DNA of 64,000 nt, from positions 1 through 64,000 of the IMG/VR virus record IMGVR_UViG_3300030388_001525; one strand, written 5' to 3'. Shown in pieces: positions 28,466 to 37,917 of the stretch. Each line of letters begins with the position of its first letter. Within the stretch, counting starts at the first letter, position 1. A model generated the notes under the pieces. It was not told where the DNA came from. It made no database searches and saw nothing but the letters and a program-made list of their open reading frames with translations. This stretch comes from a virus. Made by a program: the position numbers and the translations under genes.

Positions 28466-31400
28466 ATATACTTTCTAAATATTCTTTACGTCTTTTCGCT
28501 TTTTCTTTACGTCTTCTCGTTTTTTCAGCTTCATAGTATTCGTTTTTAGCTTCATTAACTTGTTCTTTATATCCTGGAATATATCTCTTTTTTTCAGCTT
28601 CTGTTAATTTTAACTTTGGCGACTTACCTCTATCTTGCATATAATTACTATATCCCATTAATTTTAATAAAGCCTCACCAAAACCTTCAGCCTCACCTAT
28701 AGTAGACAAGTTACCAAATAATTTTTTAACTTGATTAGCAGGTATTCCTGTTAGTTGAATAAACTCTATATAGAATTTATCCATATTTTTCTTTCTTGTC
28801 TTTTCAGTTTTAGCTGCTCCTGCTGCGGTATAAAGAACACCTAAACGAGTTATAACTTCTAATGCAGGTAAACTATCTGGAACAGCTCCCCATTTCTTAC
28901 CTAACGCAAGATCTTTTAAGCCACTTAATGCACTCCCTAATAAAAATATTGCATTTAAATTACCTAAAATAGCAGCTGTTCCTAATTCTTTTTTGTCTTC
29001 ATCATCTAAACTTCGAAGAAGTCCAGGGAATCCTTGAGATGCGTATTGAAACAAAACGGGCATAGCAAAATGATAAAGCAACAAAGTTCTTACGTTTTGT
29101 GTTACAGTTCCTTTACCTGCACTCCTATCCCATGCAGCAAGTTTTCTGTATAAATTTCTTGTAGCTACAACCTCTCTTCTAAAATATTGTTTTGGTGTTG
29201 TTAAAAACATATTAAAAGCCCTATACAATGGCCCTTGTGTTTGATAGTAATCTTTATCTTGTAAGTCGTATGATTGCTGAGTTTTTAATGCATCTTTTTC
29301 AAACTTAATAATTGCATAATCTATTGCAGCTTGGTCATTAACTTTAGCACCAGGATTGTTTTTAACATACTGATCTTTATAATATAAGTAATTAGGAATT
29401 CCACCAATAATAATAGCACCTTTATCACCAGTCATTGTAGTTAACATTAAAATTTTTGTAATTTTATTTAACTGATCAGAACCTGCAAATGGAAACATTT
29501 TTTTAAACTTTGCATCTTCATAGTTTTCAATATTTCTTTCAATCGGTGTTCCTTCAATTTTAATCTTCTTACCATCTACAATTTGATAATAACCATATCT
29601 ATCTTGTAAGACTACAGAGTTATCCATCATTTCACGATAGACACCACTGACTCCTTTTTTTCTTGAGAATGCCCCTATAACAGCTTTAGAACCATATTTA
29701 ATCCAATTCCCATACCCTATGTCGTTTCCAAAAGTAGGAATAGATGTAAGCTGTTTAGCCACTAATGTAAAGTTAGCTCCTAATCTTGATAAAAGAAAAG
29801 TAGTATTTATTGCATTAAGCCATTTCACTTGCTTTACACCTAACTGACTACCTTTGTTAGCTATTTTCTTTATAGAATCTTCAATGAACATATTTACATC
29901 TTGTCCATGAAGTTCTCTTATTGCTGTTTTTACAAGAGGATCAACAAAAAATTTATTTACATCCCTAACAACTTCTCCATAAGCAGCAAAATATTCCATA
30001 TCACGTGTGTAATTTAATAAAGAGTTATCTCCATCAACTCCTATCACAGCTTCACTACTTTGTCTTCTTGCTAATGTAGAATTAGCTTGTACATTAAAAT
30101 AAACATTATTTCCTCCTTCATCTAATATTGACAACCCTTCAGTATCTTCTGGGTTTTCTCTATACAACCTTCCACCATAATACGGATTAGACGGCATTGA
30201 AGTTCTGTAAAGTTTTTGATATGTTTGATTGTAATGATCATACTGCATAGGAAAATATACTTCTGTTTGCCAATCTGCCCATTTTTTTACATTTTCAGTT
30301 AAAGCATTTTCTATACTTTTTAAAGTTTGATCAGCTTCATTTTTTAATTTTACATTTTCATATAATATATCACCCGTATTACTTACAACAATATTACCTT
30401 TAGAATCATATTTAGGAAGATTTATTATCAAAGAGCTAAAAGTATTTTCTAATGTTTTACTGTTACCTTCTTTTATGTTTCCGTTTTTATATCTTAGATT
30501 AGGATCTTTAAACTGATTGTAATAGTAATACATTTGATTTTGACTTATTAAAATAGAATTATCTAAAATCTGTTGTTCTAACTTAGCAATCAAATCTTCT
30601 TGTAAAGTAGTTGATAATGTCTTATCTTTTTTTACTTTTTCTATTTCTTGTCTAAGTCTTTTTTCTCCAATTTTACTTCTTACAATTCCATAATCTTCAG
30701 TAATACCATTCTTTTTTACTTCTTTTCTATACTTAGACCCATATATTTCTTCAAGCTTTACTTGAACAATAGTTTGGTTTCGAATTTGTCTACCTTTAAA
30801 TACTCGTGTTGCAGCTCTTATACCATCAGCCACAAATTCTTGTAAAAATCCCCCAAACAATTCACCAGATGACATAGACACTCTATCTAACAAACCTGAT
30901 AAATCTTCAGCTGATTGAATAAAAGATGTATCTAAAGCGTTTAATATTTTTTTAGTTATAGCAGCACCTACTTGTTGTACACGTTTTATTTTAGATGGCG
31001 TACCAGGTAAATTTTTACCTTGAGTTTCCAACATCGTCTGAGCAATCTTTTTTTGTTCGCTAAAATTATTTATTTGTTTATCTCTCACAGCTTTTTTCAA
31101 AGCGTTACTTTGTTTTTGTGTAAGACCTTTATCTTTTTCTTTTACATACTTGTCAATAATTTTTCCTAACTCATTGTTTTGTCCTTGATTTTCTTCTATA
31201 ACAACTTTTAAAGCTTCTTCAAATGTTAAATCTCTCCACTCAATATCTAATCCAAGAATTTCTTTTATACCAAGTGAAAGATTTCTACGATATTTTAATC
31301 TATCAACTCTTAATTGTTCTTGCATTTCTGAAACACCTTCTACTTGCAAAACTCTTAATCCACTTATTATATTGTCTAATTGCTCTGTCAAACCTGCACT

Positions 31401-34400
31401 ATCAAGGTCAGATAATTGAGCTTCTAATAATTTCATAGATAAATCTATATCGGCTAACCTTGCGTTTTGTTCTGGTGTAGCAACCTCATCATTAGTTTTC
31501 TTTAACAGCTCATCATATTCTTCTCTTAATTTTGTTATACGTGTGTTTATAACATTAGTATTTACTACTCCTTGCTTGTTAGTAATTTTTAAAAGATTAG
31601 TTTTTATATAGTCAAGACGTTTTCTTACATTTTCACTTATTCTTACACCTTTAAATCTTCCTCCTTCTATCTTAGTAGATTTGAGATTTATTATTTTATT
31701 AATAGTTTTGTTAAGCTCTATATTAGCTTTTGTAGTAGCTATCTTTAAAATCTCTTCTACCACTGCAGGAACTTCGGCTTTAGTTTTTAAAGCAGTTATT
31801 TTATCTATTAAAACACCTATCTCTCCTTTAGTATAATCTACATTACGAGGAATAACATTTCTAATATAATTTCTTAAAAATACTTGAATTTCTCTTAATT
31901 GAAGTTTTGCAAACTCTTTATCTTTTAATACTTTAGTAAGTTTCTTTACATTCTCAGCATTGTAATAATTTGGTGAAGGATTTAAAGCCAACATAACATC
32001 TCTTTCTAATAAAACTGATAATGAAGTGTTTACTCCAGCAGATTTAAACTCTGATGTTGATCTCATATATTCTAAAACCTCATCAACAATTTGTTCTTGA
32101 GACTTTATAATTCTGGTTTTCATACCAAACTCAGTAAATGTTATATACCCTTTATCAGTTTGCTTTTTCTTAGAATTTTTTTCTAATTTTTCATTGTAAG
32201 ATTCATCGATTCTTTTTCGATTTATTAATTTAACATATTTAGAAGTTACCTTCATTAATAATTGTAAACCACTTTTTATTCCTCCTGGTAGATTTGCAAA
32301 GCTTTTAGGCATTACTTTAAAATAATCTTGAGTAGCAATCTCTAAAGCGTCTGATATTTCTTTTCTACCAAACCCTCTTCTTCTTAAGTATCTTGCTATT
32401 GTGTCTCTTTGAAAATTAGCATCTATGGCTTTACCTACTATGCTAAGTATATCATTGTCGTTTTTAAAATAGTTTTCACTCTCAGAACCATCTTCAATTC
32501 GTGATGACTTTTTATTAAAATCACCTGCTACTTTAACTGGATTAACTCTTTTACCTCCTAATTCTCTAAAATAATAACCATTTAGTTCTCTCGATCCATA
32601 ACTATAAAAAGTTGGAACAGGTTCAAGTCCTAACTCTTCTGCTTTTTTCTTAAATTGATATTCATTAAAATTAAGGTTGTTAATTATACCCGTCTTTTCA
32701 TTCATATCATAAGATTTAGCAAAGTCATATCTTAATCGAGCAATACTTTTTGTTTTTTTCCCTGGTTCTACTACAAGAGAATTGTAAAAATTTATTAAAT
32801 CAGCTTTTTTAGATGCATCATTTTGAGCATCTTGCCACTTATCCATGTACATGTCAAACATTTTGCTTGACCTTTTTTCAAAACTTGGCTCAACTTTTTG
32901 GATTTCGGATTTTACAGTAGCTACTTTAGGGCCTGAGCCTGCACTACTGGAAACATTAGATGTCTCAAAGTTTTTAGTATTTTCTCTGGTAGAAACATTA
33001 GGCCCTGATTTATTGTATTTAGTATACGAATCAGTAACCTCAGTACTTTGATAAAAATTTGTAGGCTGTACAATAGCATTTACTTTAGCTTTTACTGTCC
33101 AAGCAAATGATGGATGATAATCTACATCTCCCTTTTTTGGTTTAGTCGGAGTTTCAAAAGTTGTATTGTCAAATTCAATAACACCTATAATATCAAAAGC
33201 ACTACTTCCAACATTCATAGGGTCTTCTAATAATTCAGCAAATTGAGTTTTGTTTTTAACACCTAAATGTTTTTGAACTTTTTCATTAGCGGCAATTTTA
33301 TCATTTAATATCTTCCTTAATTTTGGTGAAAAATTATTATTAATATCTAACTCATCTACGAGTTTCTTTGGGTTTTCTATGTACGTGTCTAAGTTTTTTA
33401 GTTCTTCAAATTTACCAGTCTTATCAGCATTTTTTGCGTTTTTATTAAATATAGCTAAAGCTGTTTTACCATTTTTACTTTCTAAACCACTATTAAAACT
33501 TTCAATTAACTCTTCATTAGTTAATACGTTATTATCTAATAATTTTTCAGTTAATTGCTCAAAAATATTTTGTTGAAATTGCCAAGAACCATCTTTAGTT
33601 CCTACATGTGGGGCAAATAAATTAGCTTTACCTTCTACCGCACTTTTAATAAATGTTTCAGCTTGTGCTTTAGTATTAAAAGCAGCAATATTAGATACAT
33701 CACCTATTTTTAGATTTTGTTTTTCCATCATTAATGGAACGTAATTTTTACCTCCTTCTAAATCTAATACAATGCCTCCACCTATATCAGTAAGTCCAGC
33801 ATTAGTAAAGTCATACATATTAGTAACAAATTTTTGTCCTTCAAATGCTTCTAAAGATTTCATCGTAATGTACTTATTAAAAGCTCTCGGGTCATTAGAA
33901 ATATTGGGTGCAGCTGTAGACTTACTTGACTTTTTAATATCTAATTTTCCTACTTGACCACCTTCTCCTTGCTCTTGCTCAACGTCTAATTCTGATTTTA
34001 CAAGTTTTTGCAAAGGCTCAAGATCAGTCTTACTAACTTTGTCTCCTGTATCAAGCTTCACAGCTAAAGAAGTCATCATATCTACTATTTCATTATCAGA
34101 TGCGGTCAACACATTAAACCCTAATCTTTTTAAAGCTTTTTGAGCTGCTTCTGGAAGTTTGTTTATTATAGCATCTATAAATCTTCTAACTACACTTTTG
34201 TTTTTACTATCTAAAGTTTTGTAATTTTCAGATATAATTCTAAATATTTCAGCTAACTCTTCTTCGCTTACTTCTTCTTTTGCATAATTACCTTTTCTAA
34301 TAAACTCATCAATAGCAATCTGATTTGTTTTAGAAAGTCTTCCAGAATTTTTAATAATTTCAAGCATTCTATTAGTAACATTTCGGGCTACTATACTGTT

Positions 34401-37400
34401 TCCTCCTAAGTTTCTAACGCTTTCTATAAGAACTGCGTGAAAAACTTCATGAGCAATAACATTTTTACCAGATTTCGCAGCCTCAGTAACATTTATATAT
34501 ATAGTCTTATTAGCTGGGTTATAAGCACCTGATTCTATAAATTTAGAATTAAGATTAGCAGCAACTTCATTATACACATCAGAATTTTCTATGAGTTGTA
34601 TTTTTACTTGTTTTAAAATAGGAAGTTTGCTTATAAATCTTGCTGCTTTTTTTGCTCTATCAAAAATTTTTAATCGTCCTTGTCTATTCTCAGGGTTTTT
34701 AGATTTATTCTTAGAATTTTTTTGTAAATTTTTATAAGGTTTTTTCTTTCCCTTAACTGGGTCTCCAAAGATTTGTTCTATATCTTCATCTTCTTTTTCT
34801 TCCCTTGCTATTTCCTTTTTGGTCTTCTTTTTACCTTTAGTTTTGTTTTCTTCTTGGCTCTCAACGGCAGGCTTCCCTTTGGTGTCTCCTTCTCCCACCT
34901 CTTCGCTATCTCGGGCAGGTTCTGATACATCCAAGCTCTCTGTTTTTGACTTAAAAATGGCATCTTTTTCTTTTTTTATTTGTTTACGTGTAGGTTTTTT
35001 ATTTCCTTTTTCTTTTAAAGAAGCTATAGCTTCTTCGTCTGTTGTCTCTTGTACAACCTCGTCTATGTCACCTTCAACTATCTCTTCATCTATTTGATCT
35101 TCTACATTTTCTTCTGCTAATTCAACTAACGCTTTATCAATTGCCTCAACTTCACTTTGTTCTTTTACTGTTAGTTCTTTTTCTTTTCCGTCAATAATAA
35201 CATTTAGTTCTTGTTTTCTTAAAACTAATGATAAAGCTTTTCTTCGATTTTCAGGAGTTAAATCAGTTTGAACACCCATTGAATTCATTGCCCCTGTTAA
35301 CCTTTCAAAATTATATACCTCAACATCAGCATCAGCTTGAGTTTTATCTCCGTTTATAACTTGATTTTGTAATTCAAGCATAAACAGTTTTTTAAAACCA
35401 TGATAATCGTTTTTGTTTTGCACCATTCTTTCAAACAGTCCATACGTTTCATCACTGATACTCTCAAGATTATCTCTTGTTGTTGCGTTATATATTGCTC
35501 CTACTGAAGATATTGCTGCTCCTCCTATGGCTTCTAATAAAGAAGATTTTGCAATTTGCTTATAATATTCTGAACTAAATGCTTCGGGTGTTTTAAATTT
35601 ATCTTCACCATCAACTAAATTAAATAATCTTTTTATATTAATTTCTGAAATTTCTTGTAACAATCCTGTTTCTGCTTCTGCTATAGCTCCCGCTGTAATA
35701 TACAAACTTGCTCTTTTAACTGGGTTTGTAACTACATCTGTAACAATGTCTGTAAATCCTTTAGCCGTTGTTCTTCTTGTAGTTTGTCCTAATGCAGTTT
35801 TTAAAGCTGCACCAATAAAATTCTGTCCTTGTTCTAAATTTCTAAAACCAGCAACTTCTAAAATAGAACTTGTAATAGCGATTGGTAAAATAGCCATTTT
35901 CTTTTGTTGTTCACTTACAAATTGAAAATTAGGATTATTTTCCATTTCTTTATTTAAACCATCTGTAATAAACATTGACATCTGTATTGACCTTTGCGCT
36001 CCTTGTCGAGATGTCATATATTTTAATGCATTCCTAAACATCGGTTTTAATCCTGCAACAGCTTTAATAGGATTTTTTCTTCCTTTACCCCCCAATGTTA
36101 TCATTGCTGGTAAACTTTCAATACCTCCTAATATTCCTTTCCAAACAAACCATTTGTTTTTCATATTAGCATCAGCTTCTTCTGACACATCAGAGCTTCC
36201 AAGAACATCTGTAAATATATTTCTTACACCATTAAAGTATTTCCCTCCCATGGCATCTTCTTCATAACCTGCTAAAAGACCGTCTTCATTTTTACCTAAT
36301 TCATCTGTTCCTTTAATAAATCTTTTGTCTCTTTTTAATCCTTGATCTCGAGCTAATTCAGAATATTTATTTAAATTAATCTCTCCTTTGGGTGTAAATA
36401 GTATGCCGTCTTCAGGACTTTCAATTGATGTCTTTTGTTTTACATTTCCCAATAATGTAATTATTTTTTTAATTGTTTCAAATTGGTCGTCTGAAATATT
36501 TTTTAAATCAAAATTTTCAGTTTCAGAAAAATTTCTTAAAACTGCATTATACACATCAATATTTTCATTTTCAATAACTTTCATAAAGTCCAACCTAAAT
36601 TCTGGTTTAGATTGAGTCAGTCCTTCTTCTCTACCAAAAGCTTCAGTAAAATCTTGTATTCCAGGTAAAACAGGCATGCCAAGAATTTCTACACCTTCAT
36701 ATAAAACGTCCATTACACCCCCCGAAATAGATGCTAAAATCCCACCAACAGTATCTAATAAAGCATTTACAATAGCACCATCGAAATCAAATTGACTCTC
36801 TTTAAAAGTTACATATTTACCTGCCTCAAAAGAAATTTCTTCGGTTTCTGTTTTAAATTTTGACAACTCATTGGTTAATAGTTCTCTTCTTTTTTCTAAT
36901 AACTCTCTATTTTCAGTGTGTTCATTAAAAGATTCTACAAACTCTGGGTCTTCATACATTGCAGCATCTGCTTGTTCAAAAATTAAACTTTTTGAATCAA
37001 ATTCTGTTTTTAAAGCAATATATTCTTTTTGTCTTTCTATAAAGCCAGTTTGCTTTTCTTGTAGCTTGTTAGTAGCTTCTTGAACTTGCTTCATGCTAAA
37101 ATATTTTTCAGCATTTTTTGTTTGTTGTTTCTCTAAATCTAACTCACGAGACTCTTGAGTCATATTGTTACGCATAAAATCTCTTAGCTTTTCAGCTTGT
37201 TGAGTTTCCCCATCAAATATATTACCGAATACAGGGTCTAAATTTATAGTTGTTGTTTCTCCGTTAGGTGCAGTAACACTCATGCCATCAAGGCCGTCCC
37301 AAAAACTACCACCTTCTTCAAATTTAAAACCATATTCTCCAAACAAATAATTTAAACGTGGAACAGCATCTTGCTCTTCTACATCAATTTGATATTCGTT

Positions 37401-37904
37401 TATAGTTGCTAATGATTTTTCAAATGCAGTTGCTCCTTCGGGAACTACAATGGTTTCTAAATTAGATTTTTCTTTAGGTTCGTATGAAACATCAAGTGCT
37501 TCCGTTTTTCCTGAATATTTGTTTGAACCAGAGGTTAAGTCACTAAACTGAAACTCTTCATTTCTAATTTCTTGATTTTTATACCCTTGATTATCTCTAA
37601 GCAGTGTTTTGAATTCCGATGAACCATCCTCGCCATCTGATTCCAAATTGTCTTTTTTTTTTAACTGACCCTCTGATACTAATGAATCAAAATTATTTGA
37701 ATATTGTTTTCTCAACATTGACTCCGCAACTACAGATCCGTTAGGAGTAACATATAGTGTGTTACCAGTATTTTCTTCAGAAGCAGCTTCTTCTACTAAC
37801 TTTAATGTTCCGTCAGCAATTAATGCATCAAATTTTTCTCCATAATTATCCCTTAAAACTTGTTCTTCAACTATTTGACCGTTTGGAGTTTTGTATTTAT
37901 TCAT
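28452..37904 (-). CDS. Giant polyvalent / putative ejection protein (3150 aa)
   Basis: The largest gene in the window. Residues 5-37 and 52-83 are two copies of a small motif (TPNGxxVxExxLRxxYxxxFDxL). Around 380-410 is a Gly/Ile-rich hydrophobic stretch. A Lys/Glu-rich linker spans about 940-1070. A zincin-like HEVFH (H1152, E1153, H1156; VIAHEVFHAVLIE) suggests a metallopeptidase. Then come a conserved alpha/beta region, long coiled coils and a C-terminal region with LGANFTLVAKQLTSIPTFG, amphipathic/hydrophobic helices and a basic tail. It follows 250- and 815-residue proteins in an order recalling T7 gp14-gp15-gp16, so I infer it is injected with the DNA. It could also be a multi-effector (polyvalent) protein acting in the host. 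Confidence 0.75.
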   Translation of the reverse strand: MNKYKTPNGQIVEEQVLRDNYGEKFDALIADGTLKLVEEAASEENTGNTLYVTPNGSVVAESMLRKQYSNNFDSLVSEGQLKKKDNLESDGEDGSSEFKTLLRDNQGYKNQEIRNEEFQFSDLTSGSNKYSGKTEALDVSYEPKEKSNLETIVVPEGATAFEKSLATINEYQIDVEEQDAVPRLNYLFGEYGFKFEEGGSFWDGLDGMSVTAPNGETTTINLDPVFGNIFDGETQQAEKLRDFMRNNMTQESRELDLEKQQTKNAEKYFSMKQVQEATNKLQEKQTGFIERQKEYIALKTEFDSKSLIFEQADAAMYEDPEFVESFNEHTENRELLEKRRELLTNELSKFKTETEEISFEAGKYVTFKESQFDFDGAIVNALLDTVGGILASISGGVMDVLYEGVEILGMPVLPGIQDFTEAFGREEGLTQSKPEFRLDFMKVIENENIDVYNAVLRNFSETENFDLKNISDDQFETIKKIITLLGNVKQKTSIESPEDGILFTPKGEINLNKYSELARDQGLKRDKRFIKGTDELGKNEDGLLAGYEEDAMGGKYFNGVRNIFTDVLGSSDVSEEADANMKNKWFVWKGILGGIESLPAMITLGGKGRKNPIKAVAGLKPMFRNALKYMTSRQGAQRSIQMSMFITDGLNKEMENNPNFQFVSEQQKKMAILPIAITSSILEVAGFRNLEQGQNFIGAALKTALGQTTRRTTAKGFTDIVTDVVTNPVKRASLYITAGAIAEAETGLLQEISEINIKRLFNLVDGEDKFKTPEAFSSEYYKQIAKSSLLEAIGGAAISSVGAIYNATTRDNLESISDETYGLFERMVQNKNDYHGFKKLFMLELQNQVINGDKTQADADVEVYNFERLTGAMNSMGVQTDLTPENRRKALSLVLRKQELNVIIDGKEKELTVKEQSEVEAIDKALVELAEENVEDQIDEEIVEGDIDEVVQETTDEEAIASLKEKGNKKPTRKQIKKEKDAIFKSKTESLDVSEPARDSEEVGEGDTKGKPAVESQEENKTKGKKKTKKEIAREEKEDEDIEQIFGDPVKGKKKPYKNLQKNSKNKSKNPENRQGRLKIFDRAKKAARFISKLPILKQVKIQLIENSDVYNEVAANLNSKFIESGAYNPANKTIYINVTEAAKSGKNVIAHEVFHAVLIESVRNLGGNSIVARNVTNRMLEIIKNSGRLSKTNQIAIDEFIRKGNYAKEEVSEEELAEIFRIISENYKTLDSKNKSVVRRFIDAIINKLPEAAQKALKRLGFNVLTASDNEIVDMMTSLAVKLDTGDKVSKTDLEPLQKLVKSELDVEQEQGEGGQVGKLDIKKSSKSTAAPNISNDPRAFNKYITMKSLEAFEGQKFVTNMYDFTNAGLTDIGGGIVLDLEGGKNYVPLMMEKQNLKIGDVSNIAAFNTKAQAETFIKSAVEGKANLFAPHVGTKDGSWQFQQNIFEQLTEKLLDNNVLTNEELIESFNSGLESKNGKTALAIFNKNAKNADKTGKFEELKNLDTYIENPKKLVDELDINNNFSPKLRKILNDKIAANEKVQKHLGVKNKTQFAELLEDPMNVGSSAFDIIGVIEFDNTTFETPTKPKKGDVDYHPSFAWTVKAKVNAIVQPTNFYQSTEVTDSYTKYNKSGPNVSTRENTKNFETSNVSSSAGSGPKVATVKSEIQKVEPSFEKRSSKMFDMYMDKWQDAQNDASKKADLINFYNSLVVEPGKKTKSIARLRYDFAKSYDMNEKTGIINNLNFNEYQFKKKAEELGLEPVPTFYSYGSRELNGYYFRELGGKRVNPVKVAGDFNKKSSRIEDGSESENYFKNDNDILSIVGKAIDANFQRDTIARYLRRRGFGRKEISDALEIATQDYFKVMPKSFANLPGGIKSGLQLLMKVTSKYVKLINRKRIDESYNEKLEKNSKKKQTDKGYITFTEFGMKTRIIKSQEQIVDEVLEYMRSTSEFKSAGVNTSLSVLLERDVMLALNPSPNYYNAENVKKLTKVLKDKEFAKLQLREIQVFLRNYIRNVIPRNVDYTKGEIGVLIDKITALKTKAEVPAVVEEILKIATTKANIELNKTINKIINLKSTKIEGGRFKGVRISENVRKRLDYIKTNLLKITNKQGVVNTNVINTRITKLREEYDELLKKTNDEVATPEQNARLADIDLSMKLLEAQLSDLDSAGLTEQLDNIISGLRVLQVEGVSEMQEQLRVDRLKYRRNLSLGIKEILGLDIEWRDLTFEEALKVVIEENQGQNNELGKIIDKYVKEKDKGLTQKQSNALKKAVRDKQINNFSEQKKIAQTMLETQGKNLPGTPSKIKRVQQVGAAITKKILNALDTSFIQSAEDLSGLLDRVSMSSGELFGGFLQEFVADGIRAATRVFKGRQIRNQTIVQVKLEEIYGSKYRKEVKKNGITEDYGIVRSKIGEKRLRQEIEKVKKDKTLSTTLQEDLIAKLEQQILDNSILISQNQMYYYYNQFKDPNLRYKNGNIKEGNSKTLENTFSSLIINLPKYDSKGNIVVSNTGDILYENVKLKNEADQTLKSIENALTENVKKWADWQTEVYFPMQYDHYNQTYQKLYRTSMPSNPYYGGRLYRENPEDTEGLSILDEGGNNVYFNVQANSTLARRQSSEAVIGVDGDNSLLNYTRDMEYFAAYGEVVRDVNKFFVDPLVKTAIRELHGQDVNMFIEDSIKKIANKGSQLGVKQVKWLNAINTTFLLSRLGANFTLVAKQLTSIPTFGNDIGYGNWIKYGSKAVIGAFSRKKGVSGVYREMMDNSVVLQDRYGYYQIVDGKKIKIEGTPIERNIENYEDAKFKKMFPFAGSDQLNKITKILMLTTMTGDKGAIIIGGIPNYLYYKDQYVKNNPGAKVNDQAAIDYAIIKFEKDALKTQQSYDLQDKDYYQTQGPLYRAFNMFLTTPKQYFRREVVATRNLYRKLAAWDRSAGKGTVTQNVRTLLLYHFAMPVLFQYASQGFPGLLRSLDDEDKKELGTAAILGNLNAIFLLGSALSGLKDLALGKKWGAVPDSLPALEVITRLGVLYTAAGAAKTEKTRKKNMDKFYIEFIQLTGIPANQVKKLFGNLSTIGEAEGFGEALLKLMGYSNYMQDRGKSPKLKLTEAEKKRYIPGYKEQVNEAKNEYYEAEKTRRRKEKAKRRKEYLESIYGQP

Positions 37905-37917
37905 ATTAACCGTTTTC

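Noticed and set aside
34819-35097. Ser/Leu/Phe-rich + strand frame inside the giant gene
   Set aside because: Antisense of the Lys/Glu-rich linker; no ribosome-entry sequence or family.
28452-37904. Giant protein as a virion RNA polymerase, as in crAss-like phages
   Set aside because: I could not find the DxDGD catalytic motif; a VDGDN string lies in an unrelated context. The zincin motif and ejection-type C-terminus fit better.
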